From Impatiens glandulifera (lineage: Eukaryota; Streptophyta; Magnoliopsida; Ericales; Balsaminaceae), in assembly GCF_907164915.1 (NCBI RefSeq), contig NC_061868.1:49661689-49725688 (forward strand): DNA of 64,000 nt, read 5' to 3'. Shown one piece after another: positions 37,842 through 49,418 of the stretch. Both the position numbers and the translations under genes were made by a program. The notes under the pieces are model-generated. The model ran no database searches. It was given only the letters and a program-made list of their open reading frames with translations, and was not told the origin of the DNA. Every line of letters starts with the position of its first letter. Position 1 is the first letter of the stretch.

Positions 37842-38267
37842 TCAAATCTCTTCTTCAGCTATAGTCTTAAGCCGACAATCGCCAGAAATGGAATTAAACG
37901 CCGCGTTTACTCTGCTAGCCGGGATCAAGCTGAGTTCATCAGTCAGATCTTTCATCTCCAGCCGCCTTCCATCTTTGCATTTGGAAAGAAGCCGAGCCGC
38001 TTCTTCTTTTGTCATCAAAACTTTCAGTTTGAATCTCCGGCCGGTATCTTCATCTTCTCCGGCGAATCTGTTTGATCCTCCTCTCTTCTGAATCAATGGT
38101 TTTGATTCAGGCGTTGAAGACCCTCTTTTCTGATATTTCTTCTTGTCCAATTGATCTCTGTATATTATTACTTCACGTGATGAGTTTTCATTTCTCTGTT
38201 TTTTGTTTGTAATCATATGGGTGCTGATCATCCATAGTTCACTGAGATAGGATTGAACTGAGCTCAT
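37842..38267 (-). CDS. Uncharacterised plant protein, 141 residues, intronless
   Basis: A single uninterrupted minus-strand frame of 141 residues, GC-richer than its surroundings, with a TATA box about 100 bases upstream. The N-terminal half is basic and Ser-rich. The C-terminal half has the block RRFKLKVLMTKEEAARLLSK followed by LEMKDLTDELSLIPASRVNAAF. A conserved core of this type (KVLMTKEEAARLLSKC plus a helix ending near IP) occurs in short plant-specific DUF proteins, some stress-responsive; I cannot assign a named family with confidence. There is no signal peptide or membrane segment, so it is probably nuclear or cytosolic given the basic stretches KKKYQKR and KRGG. The overlapping + strand ORFs (37833-38075, 37888-38091) are shadows. 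Confidence 0.75.
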   Translation of the reverse strand: MSSVQSYLSELWMISTHMITNKKQRNENSSREVIIYRDQLDKKKYQKRGSSTPESKPLIQKRGGSNRFAGEDEDTGRRFKLKVLMTKEEAARLLSKCKDGRRLEMKDLTDELSLIPASRVNAAFNSISGDCRLKTIAEEEI

Positions 38268-38360
38268 TCTTCCACTGTAATTTATGATTATAGGAAGAGA
38301 GAATTTTGAAGAAGAACCAGTCCAAGTGGTGAATGATGAATTGATGGGAGCTTAATTCCC

Positions 38361-38373
38361 TGTATTTATAGAG
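38361..38373 (-). promoter_or_regulatory. TATA box of the 141-residue protein gene
   Basis: The minus strand reads CTCTATAAATACA, a textbook plant TATA box, about 95-105 bases upstream of the ATG at 38267. Confidence 0.65.
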
Positions 38374-41300
38374 CCTTATTAAAGAAGTGAAATATGGGCA
38401 CAACTTCTTGGAATTTGTTATGGAATTTTTATAAAATTTAGAATGATATATCTTATTTTTTATCTATTATATCTTTCTGAAAATTTTAGTATATATATTT
38501 TTTTTAAATTGATTTACGTTATATCTTAATTTTTGTACGGAATTAAAAAAATAATTTAATATGATTACTAAAATTTTATATAAAATTAAAAATATTTATA
38601 TAAAATATTATTTTAAAATTAATATTATTATAAATTATCAAATATTAAAAATTAAAAATTAAATTTAGTTAAAAAATTTGAAGTTTATAAAAATAAATAT
38701 AAGTATAATTTTTATGTTAGACTAAAGTGGAAGCAAATTATTTTGTATTTGAGATGAACTAAATAACATATTAGACTAAGTTAGGTATATTTAAAAAAAA
38801 AAAATATTTGTAGTGAAATAAAATCAGTTTTATATCTGGTAAAATATAATACCTATAGATGATATATATTAAATTATATTATAATATAATTATATTTGAA
38901 TTTGAATTTGAAAAATAATATTTTTGTAATTATTTAATAATAAATTTATTTATTTCCTTATAAGTATTATATATATATATATATATATTTAATTTATAAA
39001 TATAATTTCAGTGTTTTGGTATATCTCATCTATCAAAATTTTAAAAATTTAGTATCTTTATCTTATCAATAATTTCAGTATAGTATTATATCATACTTTT
39101 TTTTAGGTAAACCAAAAAACTCAATATTTTTGATATATTGTTGTTTTGTTGTAAGATATTTTCGATATACCTAAAATATTGGTAATTTTTCCATCTTATA
39201 TATATAATAAATTAAAAGAAAAAGTTTTTTTTATAATCTTCTACCAAAAAAAATAAAACTAAAAAAATAAATAAAATAATAAATCAATAAAAATTTGGTT
39301 CCTCGGGTCCAGTTAAAAATATATTAAAAAAAATGAATTAAATTACATATTAAATAGCCATGAATACTTCAGTGAAATAAATGAGAAAACTATATATGGG
39401 ACCATCCTATCATGTATTGTTGAGTGTGAGAGCTTGTTATTTTAAGAATATTTATTAAAATAAATTTGAATTTATTTTAAAATGTTAATGGAAGTGATTT
39501 TTATTTTGATAAAATGATTTAAATATAAATATTTTAATTAATAATAAAATATAAACTAAACAAAGTCCAAGAGAGTAGCTTGTTTAATACATGGTTTAAA
39601 ACCAACATTTTATGTTTTTTTAGAAATCTCTTATCACATGCCACTATTATTATAAATGTATAATTATCAAATTATTAAATTTATCAATTAAATATAAAGT
39701 ATAAAATGACATTTTAATAATTTATTTTAAACAATTTTATATTTTTTATAATACTTTTTTTTATATTGAGTAAATTAAAACATTTTTAGTGAAAATTGTT
39801 AACTTTTAAACCCACGTCATAGTGATACGGTTTTAATATGTCATAACTAAACAAATCCAAGATCAAATCGAATTCTTATGAAATCTTTCCAATATTATGC
39901 AATTCATATATATATATATGTAAAAAATAAAAATTTATGATAAAGTGATTTACTTTAGATAACAAGAATATCTAATTATGTTTTAAAGTGATAATATTTC
40001 TTTTTTATAAATTTACACGACTGAGACTATTTTTTTCTTATGAAATATTATAACTAAATGTGAAAGTTGCATCCTTTATAAAATATGTATAGAGGAAGAA
40101 CACTCATAATTTAATGTTAAGAATATTTTATGGGTTTGAATTCTTACATTCAGAATTATTTTAAAAGAAAATAAAATATTTCAATTAAAAGTGGTCATTA
40201 CGGTAAGATCACTACTTTAATCATATACCTTTTTCTAGAAATATATTTAATTATAAAAACAAATTGTAACATCATCTTGACTTGTGTTTTCAAAAGAAAT
40301 TTATCATCTTGCTTTCTTTTTCTCTTCTAGGAAAATTATCAAGAGAATAGATTGCACGTTTAAATAATCAAATACTTGTTTGATTTAAGATTATTTTAAA
40401 ATTATTTGAATTTTTTGAAACAATACCAAAAAATGTTTACTAGGATAAAATGACTAAAATTTCATAATAGTTTGTACTAGTAATTGAACTTATTTATAGA
40501 TATATATTATTATATTTAAATATTTGTGATATAATATTTTACAAATTTAACCTTTGACTATCATATTTAGATTGACGCCATGGAAGAGACCAAGTCAATG
40601 AAAAATCCAAAATTCTACAACTTATTTCCTACTTTGTTAATTGCGTATGTATTGGTCTTTTCGTTTTTTTCTATGATGCTTCTAAAACTAATGTTTATCC
40701 TATTAAATAAACAATATCACTTTTAGATTAAAAATAAAAATAAGAGTTATGTAATTATGAATTCTAGATTGTTTGTGAGAGCTTGTAGACTTGTAGTTGA
40801 GTTTGATTGCCAAAATTGGTGGTATATCAATTTTTTTTTTTTTTTTATAAATGAAATTATATTCTGGTGAACATCCAAAAATAAATAGTGAAAATTATAA
40901 AATAGTAATAATAATTTGCTACAAAATTTTACATAAATTATCCAAAATAATAGTACCAACTCAAAATCGATGAAAAAAAAACCATCAAATAACGTCCATA
41001 CAAAAAACATCACTTCAAATAACAAACATTATCCAATATTAATTTGGTTAGATCGAATCCTTTTTGTTTTGATCCTTCACGTCTTTTTAAACGCGTGCAA
41101 CTTTTTAACAACTCTTGGGGAGTTCAATGTGTGACTTTATATTTGAAACGAATAAAAGGTTTAAAAGGGTACACAATTCGATCCGACTTAAAATGGTATA
41201 TCACTCTCTTACTTGTGAGGGGTGTAGAAGATATGTTGTGGGACAATCTCTACCGACATAATGATTTACCTGCAAAAATCGTTCAAATGGAATGCAATTT

Positions 41301-42698
41301 GTGTGACCCAACGTGGCCGTAGAAAAAATGTTCACTTACCTTAACAAGTTTTATTTTAAGGATTTATTAGGGGTATCAAAGAAAAATGCTCATATAGGTT
41401 TGTTCTTTTCCCCTATTATGCAGGCTGCTTATAATAACAATGATATGATTGCCACATACACAAAATTACCAAAACTCATTTTTTTTATTTCCCAGTTAGA
41501 GGTCAAAGAATGTTCCAGTTTCAGATAGAAATAATTTTGTTAATGGGAGGAATCCGAATTTTTACACTATCTACCAATCACAGTTAATATTTAGAATGAA
41601 ATTATTTTGTTTTTTTCCTAGTAGACAGGGTTAAGATTGAACTTTTTTTTTCTTTTTTACGATGAACAATCAAAACTTCTGATACATCTATTTTTTTTAT
41701 ATATTAACTTCAAATTGAAACTTTTCATCTTTATACAACTCAAGTTGTATTATTTATGTTAACATATATAAAAACACCAGAGAGTAAATTGTTTGATTTA
41801 TGTTATTCGAAGTTAATATTGTATGATATTAAGCTTTCAATTAGAAAGGACACATTGTTTTTAAAAAAACTTTCATATTTTATTCGGTAAAACCAACTCA
41901 AGTTATTTTTTTTTATTATTGACAATAATATAAATGTGCAAATTAATTTTAATTTATTTTCTTATATTATATTGTTTTTTTTACAGTTCTTTCATAGAAA
42001 TTGATTATATTTTCATATACATTTTTCAAAAAACATTGACGGTTATTGGAACCGCGATTGTCATAACGTGAATCAAATAGACGTGGTCAAAACATTGTAA
42101 AAGCCTTGGTCGTTGAAGTGGAATAGCAACCGATATAATACTGATGTATAATAGAATCCTGGAACTAATCTCCACTACTAATATAAAAAACAACGTTTGA
42201 GTAACCGATAAAATAAAGGTCACATAACTTTTTTATTTTATTTTTGTAGATAAATATGAATGTTAAATATAGAGTGTCACATATAAGCTTTTCAAGCTAA
42301 TAATATACATTTTTTTTATTGTTAGAAAATTAGAATAATATTATAATTAAAATTAAGACTTTTGAGCTCTTATAAATTGAATTATATTAGTTATTTTAAC
42401 CGACTATTCTTTTAATAATATTGTGATAATATAATATTTATAATGTATACAAAGTATTAGAAAAAAAAAATTTGTAAAATAATGTATTTTACATTAATTT
42501 CTAATTTTTAATAAAAAAATATTTATATCTAAAAAAAAAGGCGATTTATTTGAAAAAATACCTAGGGCTGCATCAGGGCAATTTGTAAGAAATAAGTCTG
42601 CGTTCTTCTTCTTCTTCTTCCCAATAGGAAGCAAAAGGAAGGAGGTCAAAATCTGTTCTAGACTAATTCAACCCTTCGAAGCAGAGAGAGAAAGAAAG
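38374..42698. other. AT-rich intergenic region with a LINE remnant
   Basis: More than 4 kb with no intact gene. It includes an (AT)n run near 38970-38988, a LINE fragment at 40830-41193 and two unassigned ORFs beyond it (to 41528). The last 100 bases, with a CTT repeat near 42606-42620, are probably the 5' leader of the next gene. Confidence 0.65.
40820..41203 (-). mobile_element. 5'-truncated LINE with 10-bp target-site duplication
   Basis: TGGTATATCA occurs at 40820-40829 and again at 41194-41203. The 364 bases between start with a long T run on the + strand, preceded inward by ATAAATGAAATTATATTC. On the minus strand the insert therefore ends TTTCATTTAT and poly-A. Its minus-strand body (TTGAGTTGGTACTATTATTTTGG, and further on GGATGTTCACC) has the T/G-rich look of a plant LINE 3' region. 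The insertion is oriented on the minus strand and lacks everything upstream of the last few hundred bases. Confidence 0.7.
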
Positions 42699-44465
42699 AT
42701 GGGTGTAGCGCAGGCAATGAAGCGAATTCCTCGCATTAAGTTTCCTCAGAGACATCCAAAGCCATCATCCGGTTTGTTTTCCTTTTCATCAAACAATAGC
42801 ATTTGCGCGTTTCACATATCGCCGTTTTACTTGTCCATTTAACAATCGATTCGATCACATGCAAATCCTTCCATAGTTTCTCCTCCCTTATGTCAGATTT
42901 CGCAACACAATCAACGGTTATTTTCGCTGCCTCTGTTAATGCTAATGGCTATATGGATTAGCAGAAAACGAAAGATCAATGTTTTTTAACAGATTAATTT
43001 GCAATTCTGCTTAGGAACTATTTTGCAAACATGGGTTGGATCTATTTCTGTGATATTTGTATATTTTCTGTTTACAAGTGAAGGTTTGTTGTAAGTTTGA
43101 ACATAGGATGGTTATCAAGATTATGAATGACAAGGTGGTTTGTTTTGGTTGATGAATAGACCAACAGTTTAGGTTTTCACAGCCTTATTGTTTATTCTGT
43201 ACAATCAAATTGCAGAACAAATTATAAGAATTTGGTGTTTTATTCTTGTTTACATCTTCTTCAAATTGCATTTGGAATTGCTAATCTCGTAAACACTGGA
43301 TTTGTGTTTTAAAATGTAAATCGATTGAACATACTTCTGGTTGTTAAGCTGATCTTATGTTTGTTTAAAATAATCTGTTTATATTTCCATTTAGTAACAT
43401 TGTAATGCAAATGCTTTTAGTAGTATTGATTATGCAATGTGACTGACTTCAATTACTATCTTGTGTAATGGGCCTTATTTGGTTTAAGAGGCAGGAAGGA
43501 TTATCTTTGAAACTGAACTTTCTATGCTTATTGCTATGGAAGACAAATATTCATGTGCAAATGCATGGTAACATTTTAGAGTATTTGGATGATTAGATGC
43601 TCTTTAAACTAGTTGGAAGTTTTTCAAATTATTCATTTTGCTTGTAAAATTCATTATTATCATTCTTATTGCTCATCTCTGTTATTTCTGTATTTAAAAA
43701 TATATTTGATTGCCATCCACTCTTCAGGTTCCACATCCAAGCCTCAACAAGAAGGTGCAAATGATGATGTTAGCCGACTGTTGTTATCGAGGATTACCTC
43801 ATCAAACAAATCTAGTGGAGGTAGGGCTTCTGAACAGCCCAGGAGAACACCAGTTTCAGCAGAGGAAATTGAGACTATTTTGGTAAGTTAAACATGTGTG
43901 TAAAGATTATGGGTGAAATCAAACGTCCAATAGTGTAACCTTTTGATTTGGCATCTATCTTCTGCTGACCAAAAACTGGAAAATCCAGTTTATATCAACA
44001 TTCTACTTGCAAAAAGGAAAATAGTGGAGTTAGTTTTTGTAAATTGATTGTACTTCCTTCTCCTATACACGCAATTACTGAAATAATCATGGCTATGTTT
44101 GGTTGGGTTGGAATTGGAATTAGGGGTCTAATTCGAAATCCATTGTTTTTTTGATGACTTAAAACAAGAAATTATAATTCTTCCAATGGAAATTTCATGC
44201 ATATGACTTCTTAAGTTTCAAATCCATCCTTCTATATTGCAATTCTATAATTTCTCCAAACATAGACTTATGAATTTTGTACAAACTGATTGTGTTTTTC
44301 TTTGAAATTCTCATGTGGAATATTGAATAAAAACGTATCTCCCAAGTAATTCTGATTTCTCAAAGTGCTCTTGATTTCTGTGAGAATAATTAGCTATGAA
44401 CATAATCAATGTCTGATAAATATCTTTTCTTCTTCTTCTATTTGCAGTTGGGTGGTTGCCCTTGA
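42699..44465 (+). CDS. Small conserved-looking plant protein, 81 residues
   Basis: Exons 42699-42771, 43728-43882 and 44448-44465 join in frame to 81 residues. It starts MGVAQAMKRIPRIKFPQRHP, basic and free of acidic residues, which could be a mitochondrial presequence. A Ser-rich low-complexity middle follows. The C-terminus reads RRTPVSAEEIETILLGGCP, and its last six residues come from an 18-base terminal exon. The basic N-terminus, the conserved-looking C-terminus and three well-formed introns argue for a real gene. I recall plant proteins of this form but no established function, so I assign none. A length-based ORF cut-off would miss its real ends: the second exon alone appears as an open frame that reads into introns on both sides. 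Confidence 0.75.
44092..44271. mobile_element. Possible short MITE in intron 2 of the 81-residue protein gene
   Basis: The left end CTATGTTTGGTTGGGTTGGA and the right end CTCCAAACATAG are inverted copies of a CTATGTTTGG-type terminus. Weaker inverted similarity continues inward (GGAATTGGAATTA against the complement of AATTCTATAATTTC). A CTATGTTTGG end fits hAT-like MITEs. No convincing 8-bp target-site duplication was found. Confidence 0.35.
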
Positions 44466-46244
44466 TTCTTAAGCCCGGTTCTTCAGCAGCTTACCTAATA
44501 TATCTAACTAATTTTGTTCATTGGTGAGACAATAAAATGAGACGAGATGTGATACTCGTTTAAAGCTCTTTTGAATGCTTGGTTGAAGCATCCTTTTGCC
44601 ACTACTTGTTATTTTGTTATATTTTTATTTATAAGAGGGATTCAATGTTTCTACAATGGTGATGGTACCTATTTTGATTACATGAATGATGAATTTTTTC
44701 TTTCCTTGAAATGGTTGAAATTTGAAGAGAATGCTCACAACACATATCAGTAATATTTTTTTCTTAAATCTGACACTATTTGAAAACTATGTACAAGTTT
44801 CATTAGCATCTTGTCATTTTTTTATCATGCTGGCTTATGGGCTTTTCAAATGAGCCCATTAACGCAGCCTATTAAGTTGCCCTACCTAGCCATCAGTCTA
44901 CTTTTTGTGGCACAACAACAATGAAAAAAAATGTTTCAAACAATGTACCTTTTACTACAATGTTTTAATAAAAATAATACTTTCAAAATTGAGAGTAAAT
45001 AGTAAGAGTTTCTTTTAAAAAGATAATAATTATATATTATTATTATATATAATTAAGTATTTTATATTTAATAAATTATAAATATATATATTTAAATATA
45101 AATTAATTATAAATTAATTATAAATTAATAATAAATAAATAACACTATAATAAAATTATACTATAAAATTAATTATATTAACTAATTTATTTGAATAAAT
45201 ATTTTTTTTTTATTTTTAAATATAAATTAAATTTTTTAAATGTAAAATCGTAAAATCAAAAAATTATTTATAAACTCGTAAAATTTATTATCGTAAATTT
45301 AAAATTATAAGAGTTTATTTATTTAAGAGTTAGTAAAATCAAAATAGTTAATCTTATATGAAATCGTAAGATTTTAAGACTAAACGAGATTTTAACTGTC
45401 TCATTCGTAGAAATTTTTATTTTATATAAGATTTTATAAATTCGTTAATATATACCTAATTAAAAATATATTTTAAAACATTATTTCATCTAATTGAATA
45501 TTCAAATAAAATTAAATAAAAAATATAATTTTTCTTTCCAATTTTTTTCCCCAAACCTAGGAATTTTCAAATAAGGCCATTAATTTTTTTTTTATTGTGT
45601 TTTATTTTATTTTAAAAAGTAGCATAATCATCTCTGCTTCAATTTATCGGTTGAAAATCCTTTTTTTAAATTTTATTTTGTAGTGTAAATGGCTGATTAT
45701 CAAGGGATATGTAAAAAGATAATAAATCAATTACTAAAAATCCTAAAGAGATAAATGAAATTAGGATAGGTATTCAGTTATTTTAAAAGTTATGATCATA
45801 TTATTTTGAGAGAGTATAATAAAATAAAAAATATATTATAAATGAGATGATTATTTAAGCCCAATTCAACCAGGCCTATATTATAAATAACCCAAATATA
45901 GGTAAAAGAATAAGGCGGCCCATTACGGTTAAATGAATTTGAGAGTCGTTGGTGAGAATAAAATATGACCGTTGCCAGTTCAAAATTTTGTAATTGTTTG
46001 TTTACGTTGCGTCTTCCTGAAACGAGCAGTAAATCTGACCGTTACGCGTCCAAATCGAGTTTAAATAGAAACCACCTCACTTCATCTTCCTCACAAAAGC
46101 TATCTATCTAAAGTCAATACAATCTGCTTGCTTTCCATATTCATTGCTGCGATCAATCTCTCTCTCTCTGTTTTTTGTGCTTTCCATATATTTCATTTCA
46201 TTTCTCAGTATCTTCTTTGTAGATTTCCATTCAAATCAATCAAA
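44466..46244. other. Intergenic region upstream of the 225-residue membrane protein gene
   Basis: No gene. The ORF at 44571-44753 lies in the presumed 3' UTR of the 81-residue gene. An AT minisatellite of ATAAATTAATT-type units lies near 45090-45140. The last 350 bases hold site II-like motifs (GCCCAATT near 45859, GGCCCATTA near 45917) and the two TGACCGTT elements. Confidence 0.6.
45966..46043 (-). promoter_or_regulatory. Pair of MSA-like (AACGGTCA) elements, 70 bp apart
   Basis: TGACCGTT occurs at 45966-45973 and 46036-46043, both in the context AAAT-A/C-TGACCGTT. The minus strand reads AACGGTCA, the core of the mitosis-specific activator element bound by three-repeat MYB (MYB3R) factors. 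A TTTAAATAG TATA-like box follows at about 46060-46068. Confidence 0.5.
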
Positions 46245-46922
46245 ATGGCTGGTTCTAAAGATACAAATCACCATGTAATAGTCGAAATTCCAGTCGACGA
46301 AGAACATCAACAGAAGCTAAAAACAGCCCTCGTTACAATATCCGCCATAGAAAACCATCCTCTAGCAGAAATCTCCCGTAGCCCCGGTCATCTTCTTCTC
46401 TTAAAGCTATGGCAAAGAGAAGAAGATCTATTCGGCCGACGAATCTCCATTAAAGAATCCCGAATTGAATCAATTCGTGGAGAAATTTTCCAACTTTGCT
46501 GTTTCTTTTTCATTTTCCATGCTTTATTTCTCTCAATTCTGTTTTCCACCTCGATTGACATTGTGGGTACTTCGTCGATCTGCCGGAGATGGTGGTTGCC
46601 GGCGATGGTATCGGTTTGTGTTTCGATGGTAATGGTGGTGTTGGTACAGGTTAAGCTTTGTTGGTATTGGAATGTTTGTGGGAAATTGAATCGGGAGAAA
46701 GATGATAACAGGGCTTTGAATAGATGTATTCAAGAATTGAGAATGAAAGGGGCGAGTTTTGATTTGTCAAAGGAACCGCAAGTTGGGAAGAAGATGAAGA
46801 GTTCGAGTGTTGAGATTAAATGGAAACCGGTTTCTTGGTTTAGTCAGTATTTGATTACGATTTGTCTTGTTTGTTTTGCAGGTTTGATCTTCCCTGTTTC
46901 AAAATTCATGCTCTGTTTTTGA
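46245..46922 (+). CDS. Plant membrane protein of unknown function, 225 residues
   Basis: A single-exon frame. The open frame extends upstream to 46128, but that part is hydrophobic low-complexity leader; I start at 46245 (MAGSKDTNHHVIVEIPVDEE), where coding character begins. A soluble N-terminal block contains the family-like stretch VTISAIENHPLAEISRSPGH and then LLLLKLWQREEDLFGRRI. Three hydrophobic segments follow (about residues 83-103, 117-137 and 204-222), with a Lys/Arg-rich loop between the last two (CIQELRMKGASFDLSKEP). I recognise it as a plant-specific type with no named domain, and give no function. The paired MSA-like elements upstream suggest G2/M-phase expression. A cryptic GCAG-GT near residue 210 could end the protein differently if spliced. 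Confidence 0.75.
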   Translation: MAGSKDTNHHVIVEIPVDEEHQQKLKTALVTISAIENHPLAEISRSPGHLLLLKLWQREEDLFGRRISIKESRIESIRGEIFQLCCFFFIFHALFLSILFSTSIDIVGTSSICRRWWLPAMVSVCVSMVMVVLVQVKLCWYWNVCGKLNREKDDNRALNRCIQELRMKGASFDLSKEPQVGKKMKSSSVEIKWKPVSWFSQYLITICLVCFAGLIFPVSKFMLCF

Positions 46923-47768
46923 TTTGATCGAATTTGTTGAAATTTTGAGTTAAAGCTTCGTTTTTTTTAAGAAGCTTATTATGGTGAGCTTATTTATTTA
47001 TTTATTATATAACTATTCTTTTTAATCATTTTTATGAGTTTTAATTAAAAGATTCCTATTTTTTTTTTTTTGTTAGGATGAAGAAAGGGAGGAGTATATT
47101 TTTGTAATTAATTAGTTAGGAGGGAGTTTTTCATCCATATTATTATTATTGTTGTTAATATTAGCTTGTAAATCGTCAATCACTGGTTAATTTGATTACA
47201 AGATAATAATGATAATAATAATATATGGGTTTTCTCTCTAAATGATCTATTGACTTTTTTTATTTATTTTGAGTTTGGGTGGTTTGATTGAAATTATAAT
47301 GACTGACATAACAAGTCTTTTGGAATTATAGTAAAAACTAAAAATGACAAGCAATTAAAATTACAAGTCTTTTGTTGACTTGCTAGCTAATAATAATATC
47401 ACTGTGAAAATATTTTTGGTAATAAAAAATAATAAATAGGGTGATTAAGAAATATTCTAATTTTGGCTAAATTTGACTAGATTTTGTTGTAGTTTTCAAA
47501 TAATCTCAAATTTTGTTGTAAGAAATGACTAAAGTTGGAAGGGAGAGATAGTTTGAATGAAAAAACATAAAATTAATGAGATACTTGAAAAGAAAATTTA
47601 TTAAATGAAGTTTTTTTTTCTTACTCGTAATTAATCTGGATGCATATTTTTAAAGCATGTCATGATTTTGTGTATAATTTTTTAAATTTAAATAGCATAT
47701 ATAATGAGAAAATAACTGTTTTGGAAACTGGAATTGGGCTATGTTTGAAAAAAAAATTGTTATTAATT

Positions 47769-47810
<42 letters not shown>

Positions 47811-49418
47811 GTTATATTTTAGAACATTATTCTATTTAAATTAATATTAGAATGTTATAAATAAAAAAATTTAAACAAATAAAAAATGACGTCTGATTCT
47901 ATAATGTTATAAATGACTATAATATTGTTTGGGCTTTTCGGTCCGAATTCTATAATATTTTTTTGTTTGAAATTTTTTTTTGTATATATGTTTCTCATCA
48001 TAAATTCTAGATTATGTTTTGAGAGATTGCATAATTATGAACTCATTATATACTCAAAATTATATGAAAACCTAATAAAAAAAATATTATTTTTAAATGT
48101 ACCTATTATCTATATTTATTATCTATATTGTTATATTAATTCAATTAAAAACTTTATATTAAGTATATATTTATTATTTATTGTCTTTACTGTTATATTT
48201 TTTTTATAATTAAGGAGAACTAACATGACACCCCACCGCCATGATTCATCGTTTCAACTCAAAGCGATTCCAATTAAATTGAACCGTGACATTTTAGTTT
48301 TTTAAGCCGATTTTTAGCATAGACTACCTTGGTGAGTTGTCTTTACTATAATGTTTTGTACTATATAAAATTTGCTTAGTTTAAATTGTTTTTGTTGGTA
48401 TACTTGTATTTTATTTTGTTTTATTAATTAACAAACAAACTAAATCTTATAGACATATACAAGGTTCAAACAATTAACAAATTGATTATATATTTAATAC
48501 ACTAGTGATTTAATATATAATCTTAATTGAAGATAAACATATGTGACATTTTAACAAATAAAATAAATTAATTTAAACAAAAACAAGATAATATTTAATC
48601 AAATAATAAAATCGAATTCCCGATTCACCAAATACATGAATGATTATCCATAGTAGTATGATATACAAAATTAATTTGCTTTAACTTTTTACCAACTCTA
48701 AAAGGTAATATTTATAAAAATAATTGATTTATAGACGCGTAGTCGTCATAAATTATTCACTTTTATTGAATTAAAGTAGAATAAAAAATATATTTAAAAA
48801 AATATATATATCTCAACCATTATCATTTTGAAAGTAACCATTATATAAACTTGGTAGAACAAAATGTGAAAATGCAATCTATGTAAGAGAGTTCAATATT
48901 TTTTCTATTGAAGGTTAAAGTGAAATATTTGAAAGATTGAGGGGCCTTATCGTCATTAAATTATCAATTATCGTCTTGCTCAGAAACCCCAATTTACCCC
49001 GTCGCCATTTTTAGTTTCGTCGTCGCCTCCCCAAGTCCGATCTCTCTCTCTCTATATCTCTCTTTCTCTCTCTATATCTCTCTCTATATCGACAATCAAA
49101 TTCGTCTCTTTCTCTCTCTCTATATATATACTGTTCATTTGTCTGCAAACCCTCTTCTCTCTCTCTATATCTCTCAAAGGTTTGTCATTTTTCTTTGCAG
49201 TTATGTCCTTTTTATCTCGCCGTGATTATATCTGATCGGAGAAGAAGACTTATCTTGAAGTTCTGTAGTAATCATCATTTGTTACTTGTCGCCGGAAATT
49301 GTCGGTTATTTTACCAGTGACGGCGGGAAGATCTGACTTTTGATTATTTTACAATAAAATTCAGAACTAGGGTTTGGAGTTGTGTCTTTGATCTTACTAT
49401 TCGCTATACTGTGGAGTT
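46923..49418. other. AT-rich intergenic region and C/T-repeat leader
   Basis: No gene to about 48950. A perfect (AT)n tract lies near 47777-47805. From about 48960 the sequence is the promoter and 5' leader of the next gene, with several CT/TATATCTC microsatellite blocks (about 49036-49175) and a GGTTTGTCATT region typical of a 5' UTR splice donor (near 49179). The leader may therefore be spliced. Confidence 0.6.
49036..49175 (+). repeat. Interrupted (CT)n microsatellite in a 5' leader
   Basis: Blocks of CTCTCTCTCT interrupted by TATATC units span about 140 bases upstream of the nuclear-protein gene. Pyrimidine tracts of this kind are frequent in plant 5' UTRs and core promoters. Confidence 0.8.

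Noticed and set aside
46128..46244. Upstream extension of the 225-residue protein frame (39 extra residues)
   Set aside because: The extension is Phe/Leu/Ser low complexity from a CTCTCT-containing leader; the MAGSKD start has the expected hydrophilic N-terminus. It could still be a signal anchor, so this rejection is not absolute.
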